A stretch of DNA of 64,000 nt from Chrysomallon squamiferum. Taxonomy: Eukaryota; Mollusca; Gastropoda; Neomphalida; Peltospiridae. Of the stretch, positions 32,175 to 43,917 are shown in pieces. The stretch lies in contig CM022672.1 of NCBI GenBank assembly GCA_012295275.1, positions 22,973,476-23,037,475 on the forward strand. Reading direction: 5' to 3'. The notes beneath the pieces are model-generated. The model searched no databases, was not told the DNA's origin, and saw nothing but the letters and a program-made list of their open reading frames with translations. A program made the position numbers and the translations under genes. Position 1 is the first letter of the stretch; each line of letters starts with the position of its first letter.

Positions 32175-34630
32175 TGATTATATATATATATATATATATA
32201 TAAATATGTATGTGTATGAATATATATACATATGCAAGTACACATATTGTATATGTATGAATGTATGTGTCTGTGTGTTAATGTTTGTTTGTGTAGGTAC
32301 TTATGTATGTATAGATATGTGTATGTTTTTATGTACATGTTTTACTATATCCACTGCACAGTGTAAATTTGTGTTGTATCACAGATTTGTTTTTTACAAT
32401 TTGTTTTTTTTTATCTGAAAAAAAGAAGAAATTAATAGACTTCATATATATCATATTATTTTAATATTTTATCAAAGGTTGGTGTTGGATAATTATTCGT
32501 ATCATAAAAGGACAGCTTAAACATCATTATTTATTTCATTTACCTACAATAACATCATCATAAAAGATAATAATATAGAAAAAAAAAACTGACCTAAATG
32601 TGTTTATTTCTGTTCTATTCTTTTTTTTTGGCAAAGTACAGGTATTAACATTTAAAGTGTTATTTTTCTCTAATTACTACTCAGTTACTACAGACTATTT
32701 GTCATGCAGGATTATGTCCGAGATTTATGAGATGCAGGTGTATAACATCCTCTTTTTGGCCTTAATCCCTGATACTTGCACAGGATTAGTTTGAACGTGT
32801 AAACAGACAAGAGAGTCAAAATCTATTGCAGCAATATCTCTTTATCATGTTCAACTATTTTGTTCCTTGGCCTGTTTAATTTAGAATTTGATGTAATATA
32901 TTCACCAGCCAATTGTGGAAGTTTCAGCATGGTATTTTTAATACATTCCTTTTGCTAACTTGTGTGTGGAAGTCGAATGGCATTGATATACTGTGGCCAA
33001 AAATAATTTCTGGACCGCAAGAGTTCATACCCACTTAAGATGTAATAAAAGTTTTGTAGTCTCAGGAAAATGGCAAGCTAGAACAGTATGTATTTGATTG
33101 TTTTCTCCAGTACTGATTCAGTCTTGCATTGATTGTATAATGAGAGGAAAACATCAGTATCTGTCTTTTTTGTTCCTTATTAATGATTCAAAAACAGAAT
33201 TAGATTGTACTGTAAGATACACTGTACTGTTCTATACTGTGATATAGATTCATGGTCCTGGAACAACATCTGTTTGTTTCATTTCCTCATTACTGATTCA
33301 AAAAGAGAAATCTGATTATAGTGTAAAATGTATTGCATTGTTCTATACTGTGTCATAGACACAAGGTTCTAGAGCAGTAAGATGAGATGTGTACATATTC
33401 ATTCTCCATAACAGATTCAAATAAGAAAATCTTAGTAAATTGGATAACTGAACTGTTTCATGAAAACAAGTAGACATCTGGCTGTGGAATACAGGATCTA
33501 AGTTCATTTCAGATTAAATGCATAAACAAATTTTTAATTCTTTTTTATTGTTTCATTACATACAAGTCATATACGTGACTTAAGCCATAAATTTTAGAAA
33601 AAAAAACAACAAGCACCAAGCACTTGAGATGTTGTTTAAAAGAATACTGTTGATGACATGTACTAACAGTTTGAAAATATTTGAATTTAAAAAACAAAAC
33701 AAGAACAAAACCAGAAAAAACTGCAATAACAAAAAAAGCTCATGCCCCCCAAAAAACCCAATCAAACACATACACAAAAAATTACAAAAATAAACACAAC
33801 AACCAAAAACAAAAAGAAAGAAAAAAAAAAGAAAGAAAAAAAACAACCCAAACAAACACACATTTTATCCATCCTAATTATTTATACAATTACCTCTAGA
33901 TAAAAACTTATCTCTAACAAAACAATCTCATTAAATTTCTCTTCTTATTTTTATAAACACTGTCATTTAACAAGTATTTAACCTTTCTGTTTAACAACAA
34001 TAATAATATCACCATTACAAAAACATTTTTATCATCCAGCTAAATTAACTGCATTATTACTTTCAGATAAAATCTTTTCTCTAATCAAACAGCTCCTAGG
34101 ATTTCTGTTCTTTATTAGCAGGTCATTTTCACTCAGTTTTTTTCTTTTCTTTTCCTTTGTCTGTGAAGTTTAAGTTCCAAATTGGCCAAATTGACAAAAT
34201 AATGTGTTTGGAAAGAATCAATGAACAGCTGAAGGGATTTTTGAATTCATCAACAGATTTTGTCTTTCTTTTCGTTTTAATATGCTTCTTGTTCTTCTTG
34301 TTTCCAACTAGCAAAACTTTTGTTTTTAACTTTGGCATGTTTGTGTTTTCTGTAATTTGATCTAGCAAAACTTGATTTCAACTTTATTATGATTCTTGTT
34401 GTCCTTATTTCAAACTAGTTTTCATTTTAGGACTGTTTTACTTTATTTCAGTTGTTGAAATCTTAAACATCAAAAATTAAGTTTCAAACTTTAATGTTGG
34501 TCATTGTTTCCATTAAGAGAAAAAAATATATATAAAAAATAAAATAAAAATAAAATAAAATAAAATAAAAAAAAATATATAAAATAACAATAATTAAAAA
34601 AAAAAAAAAAAAAATAATAAAAAAAAAAAA

Positions 34631-34666
<36 letters not shown>

Positions 34667-37247
34667 CATCATCATCATCATTTTTGTACAGTTCTTCTTC
34701 ATACTACTTAAATCTTTGAAGTTCTAACTTACAAAAGTTTAATTTTCACATAAGCCCTGTTTTTCATTTCATTATGTGTCTATGCTCTCTGTCTCATTAT
34801 ACCTCTGTGTTCTGTCTCACTGTGTCTCTGTGTTGATCATCAGAGACAATCTGGATGAATCAGATAACCAGTTGGGTAAAATCTGAGAAGAACGGAGGGA
34901 TCAAAGGTCAGACCTAGTGGACAGCTGAGCTGAACACAGCTGAGCTAATCAGAGATGACAGTTTGAAGTTTGTGGATAACCTCTGATTGACAAGGCTGCC
35001 TCATAACCTCTCTGTGTTAATTAACATGCAGGTCAAATACACTGACCACTGGACACTATGCATTTCAGACAGACTCACCACAATAAACCGTTTTCCTCTA
35101 ATATTCAAGGACAAAAATTGTAGCAAGTGGCAGGATCATTCCTTGACAAAGACATCTACCAAGCTACTAGAAGTGGTGCAATGGACAAGTAGACAGTGGG
35201 ATCTAATCTTGATTGTGGGTATTATCAAGTATTAAATTAGATGATAAATGGACTAGTAGGTTGTGGGAACAAGCCTCGATATATACTTTTACTAAGATTT
35301 ATCAGAAAAATATCAGTAGCAAACGTTATAATTATAGGATTATACTAATAATTAAATGAGTTTAACTGTAGACAGTGTGAAAAAACTTCAATATAGGATT
35401 CTATTAAGAATTAACTCTCATGGTACTTGGACAAATTGCTGATATTTATATTAGTTTATATTAAGAATTATATATTGATATAATCATCCCAATACATGAT
35501 TATTTTAGATAGTCATACAAGAGAATCATCCAGAATTAATTTTCTACAAAAATTAATTGACAAAGTCCCACTTTAATATTCTTTAACACACTGTACACTG
35601 AAGGGAAAAAATTGGATTGATCCTAAAATCTATCATGAATCAGCTTAGATATATACAACTGAAATATAGTCAGTGTTTTGTTAACACATGAATTAGACAA
35701 CAATCTGACAATCAGTCATGGAGCAGTGACTAGAACAAGAAATACACAAACAAATACAACCAAGCAGAGTTCGATCCTGAAACCTTCCGTTTTGTGTGGG
35801 TGCCTGACAGCAGATTTACAGCTCTTCTGCCCAGTAACATTAGAAGACAGGCCACACAAACTGAGACTGTAGACTTTGACGCGGATGATTTGTTTTTCCT
35901 GCCCAGACTCCTTATCCTGTCCGAGTTAATCCCAATCAAGTGAAAACTCGCCTCAGATCTTTGCTGGGTGCCCTGGCCAGGAAGTAACATGTTTACAGTG
36001 AGCGAATGTGATTAGTGGCGAGAAATTAAACAACCCACTGCTCCCTGTGCCGTGTAGAAATTGGATCCCTTCAATGTTGATTGAGTACAGGGATTAATTA
36101 TAACACTGTTGACTCCTGCTATTTATCCACTGAAGGAAACAATTTAGTTGTGCATATTGCTTTTATAGTCCTGTTTTGTTCTGACAGTAGAAACATATAT
36201 TACCATTTTACTTTAAATATATATATATATCCATCTGAATATCCCCTCACATATGTATTTATTTAAATACATACATACATACATACATACATTTTTTTCT
36301 TCTGTTTTTTTTTTTTTTTACTTCATGTGAAATATTTTAATTATTTATGCTCCAAAGCCTTCATTCCATATTATTAAGTTACAGTGTTTACCACATTCTT
36401 CTGTTTTGAATTATTGATTTATTTTTAAAATCAAGTTTGCAAACATTTTTTCTTTTTATTTGCTTAAAAACAACAATAAAAACAGTCCAAATTAAAAAAC
36501 AGTTTCAAGCAATGAAAAACCACATAACCCTCTTCCAATACTCAACAAAAACAAACAAAAAACAAACAAAAAACAAACACCCAAAAAACTCCCAGAACTA
36601 AAAATGAAATAAATAAAAAATAAAAATAAAGAAATAAATAAAATAAAAATAAAAAAAAAAATAAAAATAAAAATAAAAATAAAAATAAAAATAAAAATAA
36701 AAATAAAAATAAAAATAAAAAAAAAAAAAAAATAAAACATAAAATAACAAACCCCTAACTTCCAGTTCATAAATTCCTTGGTTTCATCCCTCACTGACCA
36801 ATTTGTTCCCTACACTTAACTCCATTCAAACCTGACAACAATTTTCCCAACCTGTGAGTTCTGCAGTATTTTAGGGATTTACTGACTTCAATGGTCTGCC
36901 TTCATAAACAAGAATTAGACTGACACTAAACAATCTGCTGCTTGAAGACTTTGGTAAACTGCATGTGGGCAAAATCAACTGATTCTTCTCCAGTTTCATA
37001 CCAGACATTGCATACTGCCAATTACTACCCACACAAACTGCAGGCTTACATGACAGGCATACCTAACAGTACTTAGCTGCTCACCTGTGAAGGGGGAGGG
37101 GGCTGCTGTGCTGTCAGGTGTTTTTAAACGCACCACGATCTCAGTTTTATACATATACATACATTATTGAACACACACATGTATTGATGCACAGACATAC
37201 ATACAGATACACACACACCATGTGTAGATATGAAAACCCAAATGTAA

Positions 37248-37278
<31 letters not shown>

Positions 37279-37726
37279 TACATGTCATATGTACAAAAAA
37301 TGTCCATTGAAACATAAACTATGAATAAAAACACATTAAATACAATAACTCATACTGTGCATGGATAGAACAGAAAAATCTAATAATATTTACAGATGTG
37401 CTAAAAGAAATTGAATAATAGTATTCATGACTGCAGTAAATAATAATACTATAAACTTTAATTTAACACTTGTAGAACAAAATGATAGATTATCCATTTC
37501 ATGTTAATTATAAACCTCCAATAAGGAATGAATATGTGGAGGATGGAGAAATAAAATTGAAGAATTAACAATAAGTCTATCATACTGGTTATATTTGAAA
37601 CCTGTCATCAAATGTATTTAAAAAGAAAAAGAAAAAGAAAAGAAAACAGCAACCTAACTCCAATGAAAAGAATCAAGCTTATTGGTTCCTGCACTGTTTT
37701 GGGGTTGAGATGGGATATGAACATTA

Positions 37727-37764
<38 letters not shown>

Positions 37765-38123
37765 AGAAATTGTGTTTTGGATTCCAAACTCTGCAATTTC
37801 TGAAATAAAAAAAAAAAAAAAAAAAAAAACAACATACAACCTAAGTACAATGAAAAGAATCAAGGTTTTTGATTCATGCATTGTTTTTTGTGTGAGATCA
37901 GACATGAACATTATTATTATTATTATTATTATTATTACAGAAACTGTACTTTGGATGGCAAACTCTAGGACTTCTGAAATTAAAACCAGAGAGAGAGAAG
38001 AACGAAACGTCTCTTACCAGCTTTCACAGTTTGCAGAGCCAAAGTTGTAATCCATATGAAAATGTATATTCCTGTTGAGCAGCGCCATCTTGTGTCTCTG
38101 AAGCAGGAACACAGTGCTGCCAT
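17978..38123 (-). CDS. Secreted Ig/EGF protein with a duplicated Cys-rich cassette, 10 coding exons
   Basis: Extracellular or matrix protein; the ligand or partner is unknown. Joining (minus strand) 38123-38018, 28079-27823, 23327-23159, 22433-22263, 21160-21053, 20371-20131, 19647-19466, 19152-19048, 18687-18498 and 18089-17978 gives 1641 nt, that is 546 residues and a stop, with all phases matching. Layout: signal peptide 1-35, Cys-rich module A1 about 37-121, module B1 about 122-177, Ig domain about 178-270 (Cys203, Trp215, Cys252), module A2 about 271-350, module B2 about 351-411, EGF-like repeats at 417-444, 449-476 and 483-509, tail 510-546. No transmembrane segment follows the signal peptide. 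The Ig plus three EGF order recalls the Tie receptor ectodomain, but there is no kinase here and modules A/B are not known to me. The last splice junction is the least certain. Confidence 0.85.
18423..18473 (-). repeat. (TTTTA)n microsatellite
   Basis: About nine pentamer copies, 20 bp downstream of the exon 9 donor of the minus-strand gene. Confidence 0.95.
18498..18687 (-). CDS. Ig/EGF gene exon 9, EGF-like repeats 2 and 3
   Basis: Codes residues 447-510: two EGF-like repeats (cysteines 449-476 and 483-509). Acceptor TGTTTTCAG. Two donors compete 5 bp apart: TGCCA|GTACTG (used here, keeps a long tail frame) and TACT|GTAAGT (stronger match, exon end 18493, other frame). Confidence 0.85.
19048..19152 (-). 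CDS. Ig/EGF gene exon 8, EGF-like repeat 1
   Basis: Codes residues 412-446 with six cysteines in EGF spacing (Cys417, 421, 427, 433, 435, 444). A tandem poly-T/TAG forms the acceptor; the donor is AATC|GTAAGA, phase 1 at both ends. Confidence 0.93.
19466..19647 (-). CDS. Ig/EGF gene exon 7, Cys-rich module B2
   Basis: Codes residues 351-411: [18 protein letters not shown] and GVLCC, then a basic lysine run. Acceptor TTTTTTTGACAAG (needed for phase 2), donor AAAG|GTTATT, phase 1. It lacks the ASCC cysteine pair of module B1. Confidence 0.87.
20131..20371 (-). CDS. Ig/EGF gene exon 6, Cys-rich module A2
   Basis: Codes residues 271-350: [28 protein letters not shown] and KCKK, the second copy of module A. 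Acceptor TAACAAACAG, donor AAAAA|GTAAGA, phase 2. Confidence 0.9.
20445..20856. repeat. Decayed (ATT/ACT)n trinucleotide tract
   Basis: About 400 bp of interrupted ATT, ACT and GTT triplets ending in a purer (TTA)n at about 20805-20855. It lies in the intron between exons 5 and 6. The Leu-rich and Asn/Ser-rich frames across it are artefacts. Confidence 0.92.
21053..21160 (-). CDS. Ig/EGF gene exon 5, second half of the Ig domain
   Basis: Codes residues 235-270, including [10 protein letters not shown] (Cys252), the F-strand signature that closes the Ig disulfide. Acceptor TATTTACAG, donor CGCAG|GTGAGA, phase 1 at both ends. Confidence 0.95.
21161..22262 (-). other. Intron splitting the Ig domain
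   Basis: 1.1 kb without coding exons. It holds AAT-type tracts at 21318-21435 and 22025-22045 and a poly-A run near 21703-21718. Confidence 0.75.
22263..22433 (-). CDS. Ig/EGF gene exon 4, first half of the Ig domain
   Basis: Codes residues 178-234. It contains the B-strand cysteine (LLTCQATG, Cys203), proline-rich turn and VQWYKDG (Trp215) of an I-set Ig fold. Acceptor AATTCCAG, donor ATCAG|GTAAGA, phase 1 at both ends. Confidence 0.95.
23159..23327 (-). CDS. Ig/EGF gene exon 3, Cys-rich module B1
   Basis: Codes residues 122-177: [17 protein letters not shown] and GILCCK, with seven cysteines. Acceptor TGTATTTCAG, donor CCAG|GTTGGT, phase 1. It is the paralogous partner of exon 7 (module B2). 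The acceptor lies at the edge of a minisatellite. Confidence 0.92.
23330..24650. repeat. Nested minisatellite: about 31-bp units and a 139-148-bp higher-order unit
   Basis: From 23330 to about 24000 there are some 20 tandem units of the type GAGACATATACAGAAATCTA plus TATTACACACA. From about 23930 longer units carry AGTAAGATCAT (23932, 24001, 24149, 24288) with GAGATACATGAGAGGGAGAG blocks. It ends in (TA)n near 24670-24695. Confidence 0.93.
25251..25435. repeat. Tandem duplication, unit about 90 bp
   Basis: GATTCTATATTAATT ... TATAGCTATATTTAG(T/G)TGTCTTCTGTAA occurs twice in a row with a T-rich middle of variable length. Confidence 0.85.
27823..28079 (-). CDS. Ig/EGF gene exon 2, Cys-rich module A1
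   Basis: Codes residues 36-121: [11 protein letters not shown], then [19 protein letters not shown] and CREC, with seven cysteines. Acceptor TTTATTAG, donor GAGCAG|GTAAAT, phase 0. It matches exon 6 (module A2) clearly along its whole length. Confidence 0.92.
28121..28192. repeat. (AATAT)n microsatellite
   Basis: About 14 perfect pentamers, 45 bp upstream (in gene direction) of the exon 2 acceptor of the minus-strand gene. Confidence 0.96.
31245..32340. repeat. Compound (GT)n / (TATG)n / (TA)n tract
   Basis: (GT)n at 31245-31286, TATG repeats at 31370-31400 and 31950-31990, then (TA)n and TATATG runs at 32068-32205. The central part (31640-31880) is non-repetitive. Open frames of Tyr-Ile or Thr-His repeats are artefacts. 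Confidence 0.93.
33100..33450. repeat. Degenerate tandem repeat, unit about 115 bp
   Basis: Units start near 33106, 33172, 33287 and 33404. Each has a TNCTGATTCAAAA-like head and two keep the core TGTTCTATACTGTG(A/T)(T/C)ATAGA. Confidence 0.8.
36598..36735. repeat. (AAAAAT)n microsatellite
   Basis: About 13 AAAAAT-type hexamers followed by a poly-A run. Confidence 0.93.
37655..37990. repeat. Tandem duplication, unit about 188 bp, with internal (TTA)n
   Basis: CAATGAAAAGAATCAAG occurs at 37661 and 37849. Each unit continues through ATGAACATTATTATT, a TTA tract, ACAGAAA(T/C)TGT, TTTGGAT and CTTCTGAAAT. The second unit ends 30 bp from coding exon 1 of the minus-strand gene. Confidence 0.9.
38018..38123 (-). 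CDS. Ig/EGF gene coding exon 1, signal peptide
   Basis: Codes 35 residues from MAALCSCF to TVKA, with a hydrophobic core ([12 protein letters not shown]) and a small residue before the expected cleavage site. The donor is GCTG|GTAAGAG, phase 1. The phase and the signal peptide both fit the next exon. A nearer-5' ATG at 38136 is in another frame and would not give a signal peptide. Confidence 0.8.
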
Positions 38124-38142
38124 CTGGAATCCTCATTTATGT
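38124..38142 (-). other. 5' UTR part of coding exon 1, with splice acceptor
   Basis: On the minus strand the exon begins after ATCTTTTCAG at 38142, showing that a further exon must lie upstream. The 19-nt leader holds an out-of-frame ATG (38136-38134). Confidence 0.6.
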
Positions 38143-38339
38143 CTGAAAAGATGATAACCAAATTGCAGTTTAATGGCACCAAGTTAGCTAAGTGTGACCA
38201 CTTACAGTAGTTTAAAAAAACATTAATGTTACAGGTTTTTTTTTTTTTTTTTGTTAGGGCTAATATCTTCTGAAGTAAAAATTTTAAAATGAGTTTTATT
38301 ATTATTTCATTGTTTCCATGCTGTATTTATTTTTTATTT

Positions 38340-38340
<1 letters not shown>

Positions 38341-38382
<42 letters not shown>
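38341..38382. repeat. (GT)n microsatellite
   Basis: About 20 GT dinucleotides. Confidence 0.96.
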
Positions 38383-38383
<1 letters not shown>

Positions 38384-38969
38384 GTGTGTTATACTAGTAC
38401 AATATAGATGAAATACAAAAATAAATCTAAGAAAGTTTTAATAAAAACAAACTATCAAACATTTTGTCTTATCTGATTAAAAACCCCAAGAAAATAACTA
38501 ATTTAAACTAGATGTAGTTGTTCGGTTCTGGATCGTATAAATCAAAATACAGTTTTCATTCTGTTTTTATGAATCTGAGGTAAAAGTCAGGTCAGAACCT
38601 AAATATTCTGGCAGCTCAGTCATGGCCATTACATCACACTTTCCAGATACAAGTATATTTGATATCTAAAGATAAATAATTTTCTATGCATGTATTAAAA
38701 AAATACATCTCTTGGCTTAATACCAAGTATGTTTAGTATTCGTGTTGCAATGGTAAAGAAAATACAGATGACTGATTCACCAGAAAGGATCAGACATATT
38801 ACATCAATTAGTGAATGAATGTTTGTTAAATTACATCCAAACAGTCTCTGATACAATTTGCTAATTAGGTGATTAGATGTAAATGTGATATGAAACAGGA
38901 AACCAACAGTTGAATTTAATGGACTTATATATTTGTTTATCATTTATCATTTTTTATTAGTACTATACT

Positions 38970-39390
38970 ATTCAGCCAGTGGTAATGATAGTGGTATCTT
39001 CTAATCCTTTTAGTGGTAAGATCACAATTAACAACTCAGTGGTATCACCTACTGTTCCTACTAATCCAGTTTATTATAAGACCACTAATGACATTTAACA
39101 GACCAATGTTACAATCAAATCCAGTTTGTCACTAAAACTCAGTTAATTGTAAGGACAATGCTATAACCAAATTCAGTTAGTAATAAGGCCAGTGGTACTA
39201 TAAAAATCCAGTTTTTTTTTTTAAGACCAACGATGCTATCAAATTCAGTTAATGGTGAGGACAATGATTACAACCTAATGATAAAACCCCTGATTGTCTT
39301 CTAATACTGTTTGTCTGTCATAAGACCAGTGGTCTCATCAAATTCAGTAAATGATAACACTGATAAAGCCACTGGCCAACAGCACCATCA
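38970..39390. repeat. Degenerate tandem repeat, unit about 45-60 bp
   Basis: The phrase (A)AGACCA(G/A)TGGT...ATCAAATTCAGTTAATGGT recurs seven or eight times with substitutions and indels. An old, decayed minisatellite. Confidence 0.75.
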
Positions 39391-39863
39391 TGTTCTGTTA
39401 GTTCTGAGGCCAGCAGTTGTAAGAAAGGTTTTGTGTTCTTTGTGTAGGACCAGCCAGGGTGAAGTGTTCCAGTGTAAGATAAACAGAATAATTCACACCT
39501 GCTGGGTAAAGATTCCTTATCTCTCACATTAAAACAACAAGCAGAACAGAATGTTTGTTATTAAAAAGAACACGTCCCATAAGCCTTGTGGAAAGGGCAG
39601 AAAAACACAAACTGAACAAGATGGTGTTAAATACAATAATTATTGATGTAGAAGCAATGCTGTTTTTTGGTAAAAGACACATGTTTCAAGAGAATAGTGG
39701 AATCTTGAATTATTCTACGAAAGATGAGAAAACTAAGAGCAAAATAATAATAAAAATAAGAATTCATCTTTTTCACTTTGTCTTTATAATTACTAAAACA
39801 AGAAAAAAAGAAAACAAAAGTTCATCTTTTAATTCTTTTTCACTTTGTCTTTAGTTGTTTTTC

Positions 39864-39894
39864 TCACTCACTCACTCACTCACTCACTCACTCA

Positions 39895-39946
<52 letters not shown>
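39864..39946. repeat. (CTCA)n(CA)n microsatellite
   Basis: About eight CTCA tetramers run directly into about 24 CA dinucleotides, as if one grew from the other. Confidence 0.96.
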
Positions 39947-39948
<2 letters not shown>

Positions 39949-42900
39949 TCATAGATGTTTGTTATACTTTTAAAGAAAGACTATACAAATATTTTGTTAT
40001 TAGATTATATGTAAAAATACTAAATATTTTAATTAAATTAGATTAAAAATAATTTTTAAAAATAATTATAAACATATAAATCAGTTAGATTTCAATGAAA
40101 ACACACATATTTTCACTTTTATTTTACAGAAATTGCAAAACATTTTTTTTTTTCCATTCAGCTTTCTCAGAAACAGTACTGAAAAAACATGTTGTTTTTT
40201 TTTCTTTCAAAGGGATGTTTTTTTCTTCTGTATCTCACCTGTTGATGAGTCCAGTCTGACTAATGTCTTAAAACAGAAAACACCTGATATGTCAAAACAA
40301 AGCATGTGAAAGCTCCACAATGCAAAGTTTTACAGAGGTGAGTGAGTGTAATGTAATACCTTGAACCATGGTTCTGACACTGTTTCCATGCTGGCATTGT
40401 ATTTCCCAGGATCAGGCATCTTCGTCTAGTCATATTTTTTTTGTATCTCTCAAGTTATTACAGTTTAGTTGGGGAAGGGGGGTTTTCATGGAAATGATGG
40501 GTTAGAACAGAATTTGTTTTTGACATGTCATTAATTTTAGTTATAAAATGTAAATATTAGCTTAGATAATTCAAGTAGATGATCCAGAAAGCAAATAAAG
40601 CAAAATGAAGGGAAGTAAATTTGTTAACATGATGAAATGTTTTTTTTTGTGTTTGTTAATCTCTCACTTAATAATATAAAAATTCCAATCATGTTTTACA
40701 GTTTAATTTATCTTTACAATTTCTGTGATCTTTAATATTCTATCTTAAAAGTAAAAAATAAAAATGTTAACTCTGTGGGAAGGTGCATATGAACGATTTC
40801 TTGCTGCTAATTAATAAGAGTAGCTCATGAAACTGCAAGAGCAGGTTTTTCCTATTCATTATCATCACAATACAAGAAATTTGCTGTTGACACCAATAAG
40901 TTAAAATTTTTCAAAAATTAATATTCATCTTCACAAAAAAAGAGAGAGAAAGAGGGATACAGTAAAATATAAAATTATAACCTGTTTATTTCTTTATAGA
41001 TATAATTTTATGAATTTAGTAATACGAATTTAATTCCTTAAATTAGGTTTGTAATTCTAAAATGCACAGTTGCTCAGATATTATTGTTTTTACTGTCAAT
41101 GCATAATGACACTGTTTTTGTAATTAATTAATTAATTAATTGTCTGTTCAATTACATATTGTATTTGACTTTGTGTTGGTGCTTTTTCTTATTGCTATTT
41201 ATTTATTTATTTGTTTAGTTTTAATAGTTATTTTAAAAAATGAAAACATCAAATTTTCAGTCAATACAGTTCATTTTATACAAAGAAAACCAAGGTCTTC
41301 ACTTTATGCACTTTGATATGAAACATGTTTTTGTTCTCTGCCCTGGGATGACCTAGGAGGTAAGATAACTCCAATGTGGAGTGGAAGTGAGATCTTCACA
41401 GTGAGATAAGAAAGAGAAGCTTATTACAATTTCCTTTCACAGATGACAACTCCAGTCAACACGCTATTGATAGGGGTAGATAACCTCCTGTAAGTTATTC
41501 TTTGAAAAAACAGATGACTTGGTTAAAAGACCATGTCAAAAAAAACAAAAACAGCCCCACCCTAAAACAACAACAAAAACTCTGAAACAAGTATATGTAT
41601 GTATCTATAATTTATGTATGTATGTACACACACATACACATAGATACAGACATACCTACATAATTATAAACGCACACACATGTAGAAGTTATTTTAAATA
41701 AAATACTAACAGCAGTGGTATTTGAGAAACTCTTCCATGGACTTTTTTTATTGTCAGAATAGTCCATACCAAAACCTTTGATATATCACTCAGTGGATAA
41801 TACAAAGCAGTTCAAATGACTGAAAACAATGTGAACAAGCATGTATATTTAAAGAAAACAATTCTAAAAATAATTTCCCACAAAAAAAAAAAAAAAAAAA
41901 AAAAATGTCAAAGAAGAAATCAGTATTTTCATCTTTATTTTAAAATAACATAATTTCTTTCTTTTTTTTTTAATTTTTTTGTTTAGTTATTTATTACAAG
42001 TTTGAGAAAGACAAAGAGAACCTTTTTTGCTGGTGGGGAAAAAAAAAAAAAAAAAAATGAAGAGAAAAAATCCCTGCATGCTGTATATGAAAAAGTTGCA
42101 TGTAACATCTCTGGCTTATTCAAGATCTCATAATTTCTGCTCCACTGACCTCCTCAGTGTTGCATCTCAAGAGGCAGTCGTTGTTCACATGTGTATTTTT
42201 GTCAAATTGAATACCAACATTCGAGTGCTTGGGAGGTGGTAGAAAATGGTATGATTTTTTTTTGTTTGTTCTTTTTCATGTCTTTTTGATATATGGTTAC
42301 ATGACAAGCAAGAAACTGCTTCACAGACATGAAGTATGGCTCCCGTTTAACACTGGAAGAACAACTTTCGAGTATAAATTATTTTTTTATTTTGTTTAGT
42401 CTACCATTTTTATCCCTTCTTGCTGCATTTTTATGTGATTTTTGTTTTTGTGTTTATCCAAACATGTCTGATATATGACTAAATGATGTGAGTTACATAA
42501 AAAGACTGAGGGGGAAAAAATCTAAATTGCTTGACTAACTAAAAAAAAAAAAAAAAAAGATAAAAATTTGAATGAAAACGAATTAATCATTGTGATGATA
42601 ATAAAATATGCTATGAATATCTTTTACTTAATTTTTGATGCAAAATTTTCACCTCTGCTTTCAAAAATAAATAAAGGGTATCTTATTTTCCAAAAGCCTT
42701 TTATATTTTTTGCCAATATATATTAAGAAAAAAAATTTAAAAAAAAAGATGAGAAATATCAATCCTGCATAGCATTGTACACTGCACAATTAAGGGACCC
42801 ATTTTTTATAACTCATAAATGTTGATAACATATTATATTTCAAATTTTTGTCATAAAATGATTTGGTTATTAAAATGCTGCAAAGTGTTAAAATACACTG

Positions 42901-43074
42901 TGTTTATAAACTTGCCAGAAATTTAAAAAAAAAAAAAGTAAAAATATTTGATATTGCAAGCAGGAATTCAATTTCATTAATTCACATGAAAGAAAGTTAA
43001 TAAATTAATACTGGTTTAAATGGCACCTCAACACATTTTAATATTAATTGATATTACATGTATATGTTATGTGT

Positions 43075-43107
43075 GTGTGTGTGTCTGAGCATGTTATTGT
43101 GTGTGTG

Positions 43108-43160
<53 letters not shown>
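43075..43160. repeat. (GT)n(TA)n(GA)n compound microsatellite
   Basis: GT, TA and GA runs follow one another with little spacing; the GA run is about 19 units. Confidence 0.95.
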
Positions 43161-43169
<9 letters not shown>

Positions 43170-43917
43170 TTATTAATGATTTAGCTTTATCAATTAAATA
43201 AAAAAAACAAGACTATACAACCTTCATTACAATATATTTTGTGGTCTTAAACAAAAACATTTTTTTTCTTACATCAAAAACTATTTTTCCACATACATTT
43301 TTCACATAACTTTTTCAGCTCTTTTTTTTTTTCACATGCAAACCAAAAGAGAATTTTAGTTACAATTTTATAAGTCGAATACAGAAAAATATAAAAAAGT
43401 TAATTTTGTGAAGAAACACATTTATATTTTTTAAACGATTTTAGAAAAAGCATCATACAAACCTTATTTAACAGAAGAATAAATCCTTGTAGGAACCCCA
43501 AAAACTATCTTCTTCTTAAATAAATTTCTGAGTTAAAAAGCAAAAATGAAATATATGTATTTAGTGATCTAGAGAGATCATGAAAAAATTTAAAAAAAAA
43601 GAAAAAAGAAAAAAGAAATGATGGAATCCAAAATCAAGAGGAGAGATGGTTGATAATGTAACTATGGAAACTATTTCATGCACCAATTATACACCTCAGT
43701 TAACTTTGTCATTTGCGGTAATGATCTTTATTTATGTAATGGAGATTTACTGACTCTGATTTCGATCATAACAACATGAATCAATACATTAATCGCAGCG
43801 GTGCATCAGCATTGAGTATCTAAATGATGGATATTGTCCACAGATTTTCCACTTGTCTGGCTCTGCTGCAAGCCAGCACTTATTAGGAAGGAAAGCTGTG
43901 AAACACTAATGTCTCTT

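Larger units (their letters stand above)
28080..38017 (-). other. 9.9 kb intron after the signal peptide exon
   Basis: No supported coding exon; exons 1 and 2 join directly in phase 1. It holds simple repeats, a 1 kb GT/TATG/TA tract (31.2-32.3 kb), a decayed tandem array (33.1-33.45 kb) and a possible SINE relic (35.69-36.0 kb). Confidence 0.7.

Noticed and set aside
32068-32418. Tyr-Ile repeat frames on both strands
   Set aside because: Translation of (TA)n and TATG repeats; no protein-like segment.
35769-35777. tRNA gene suggested by a B-box-like GTTCGATCC
   Set aside because: No cloverleaf with matching acceptor stem could be drawn around it; at most a SINE relic.
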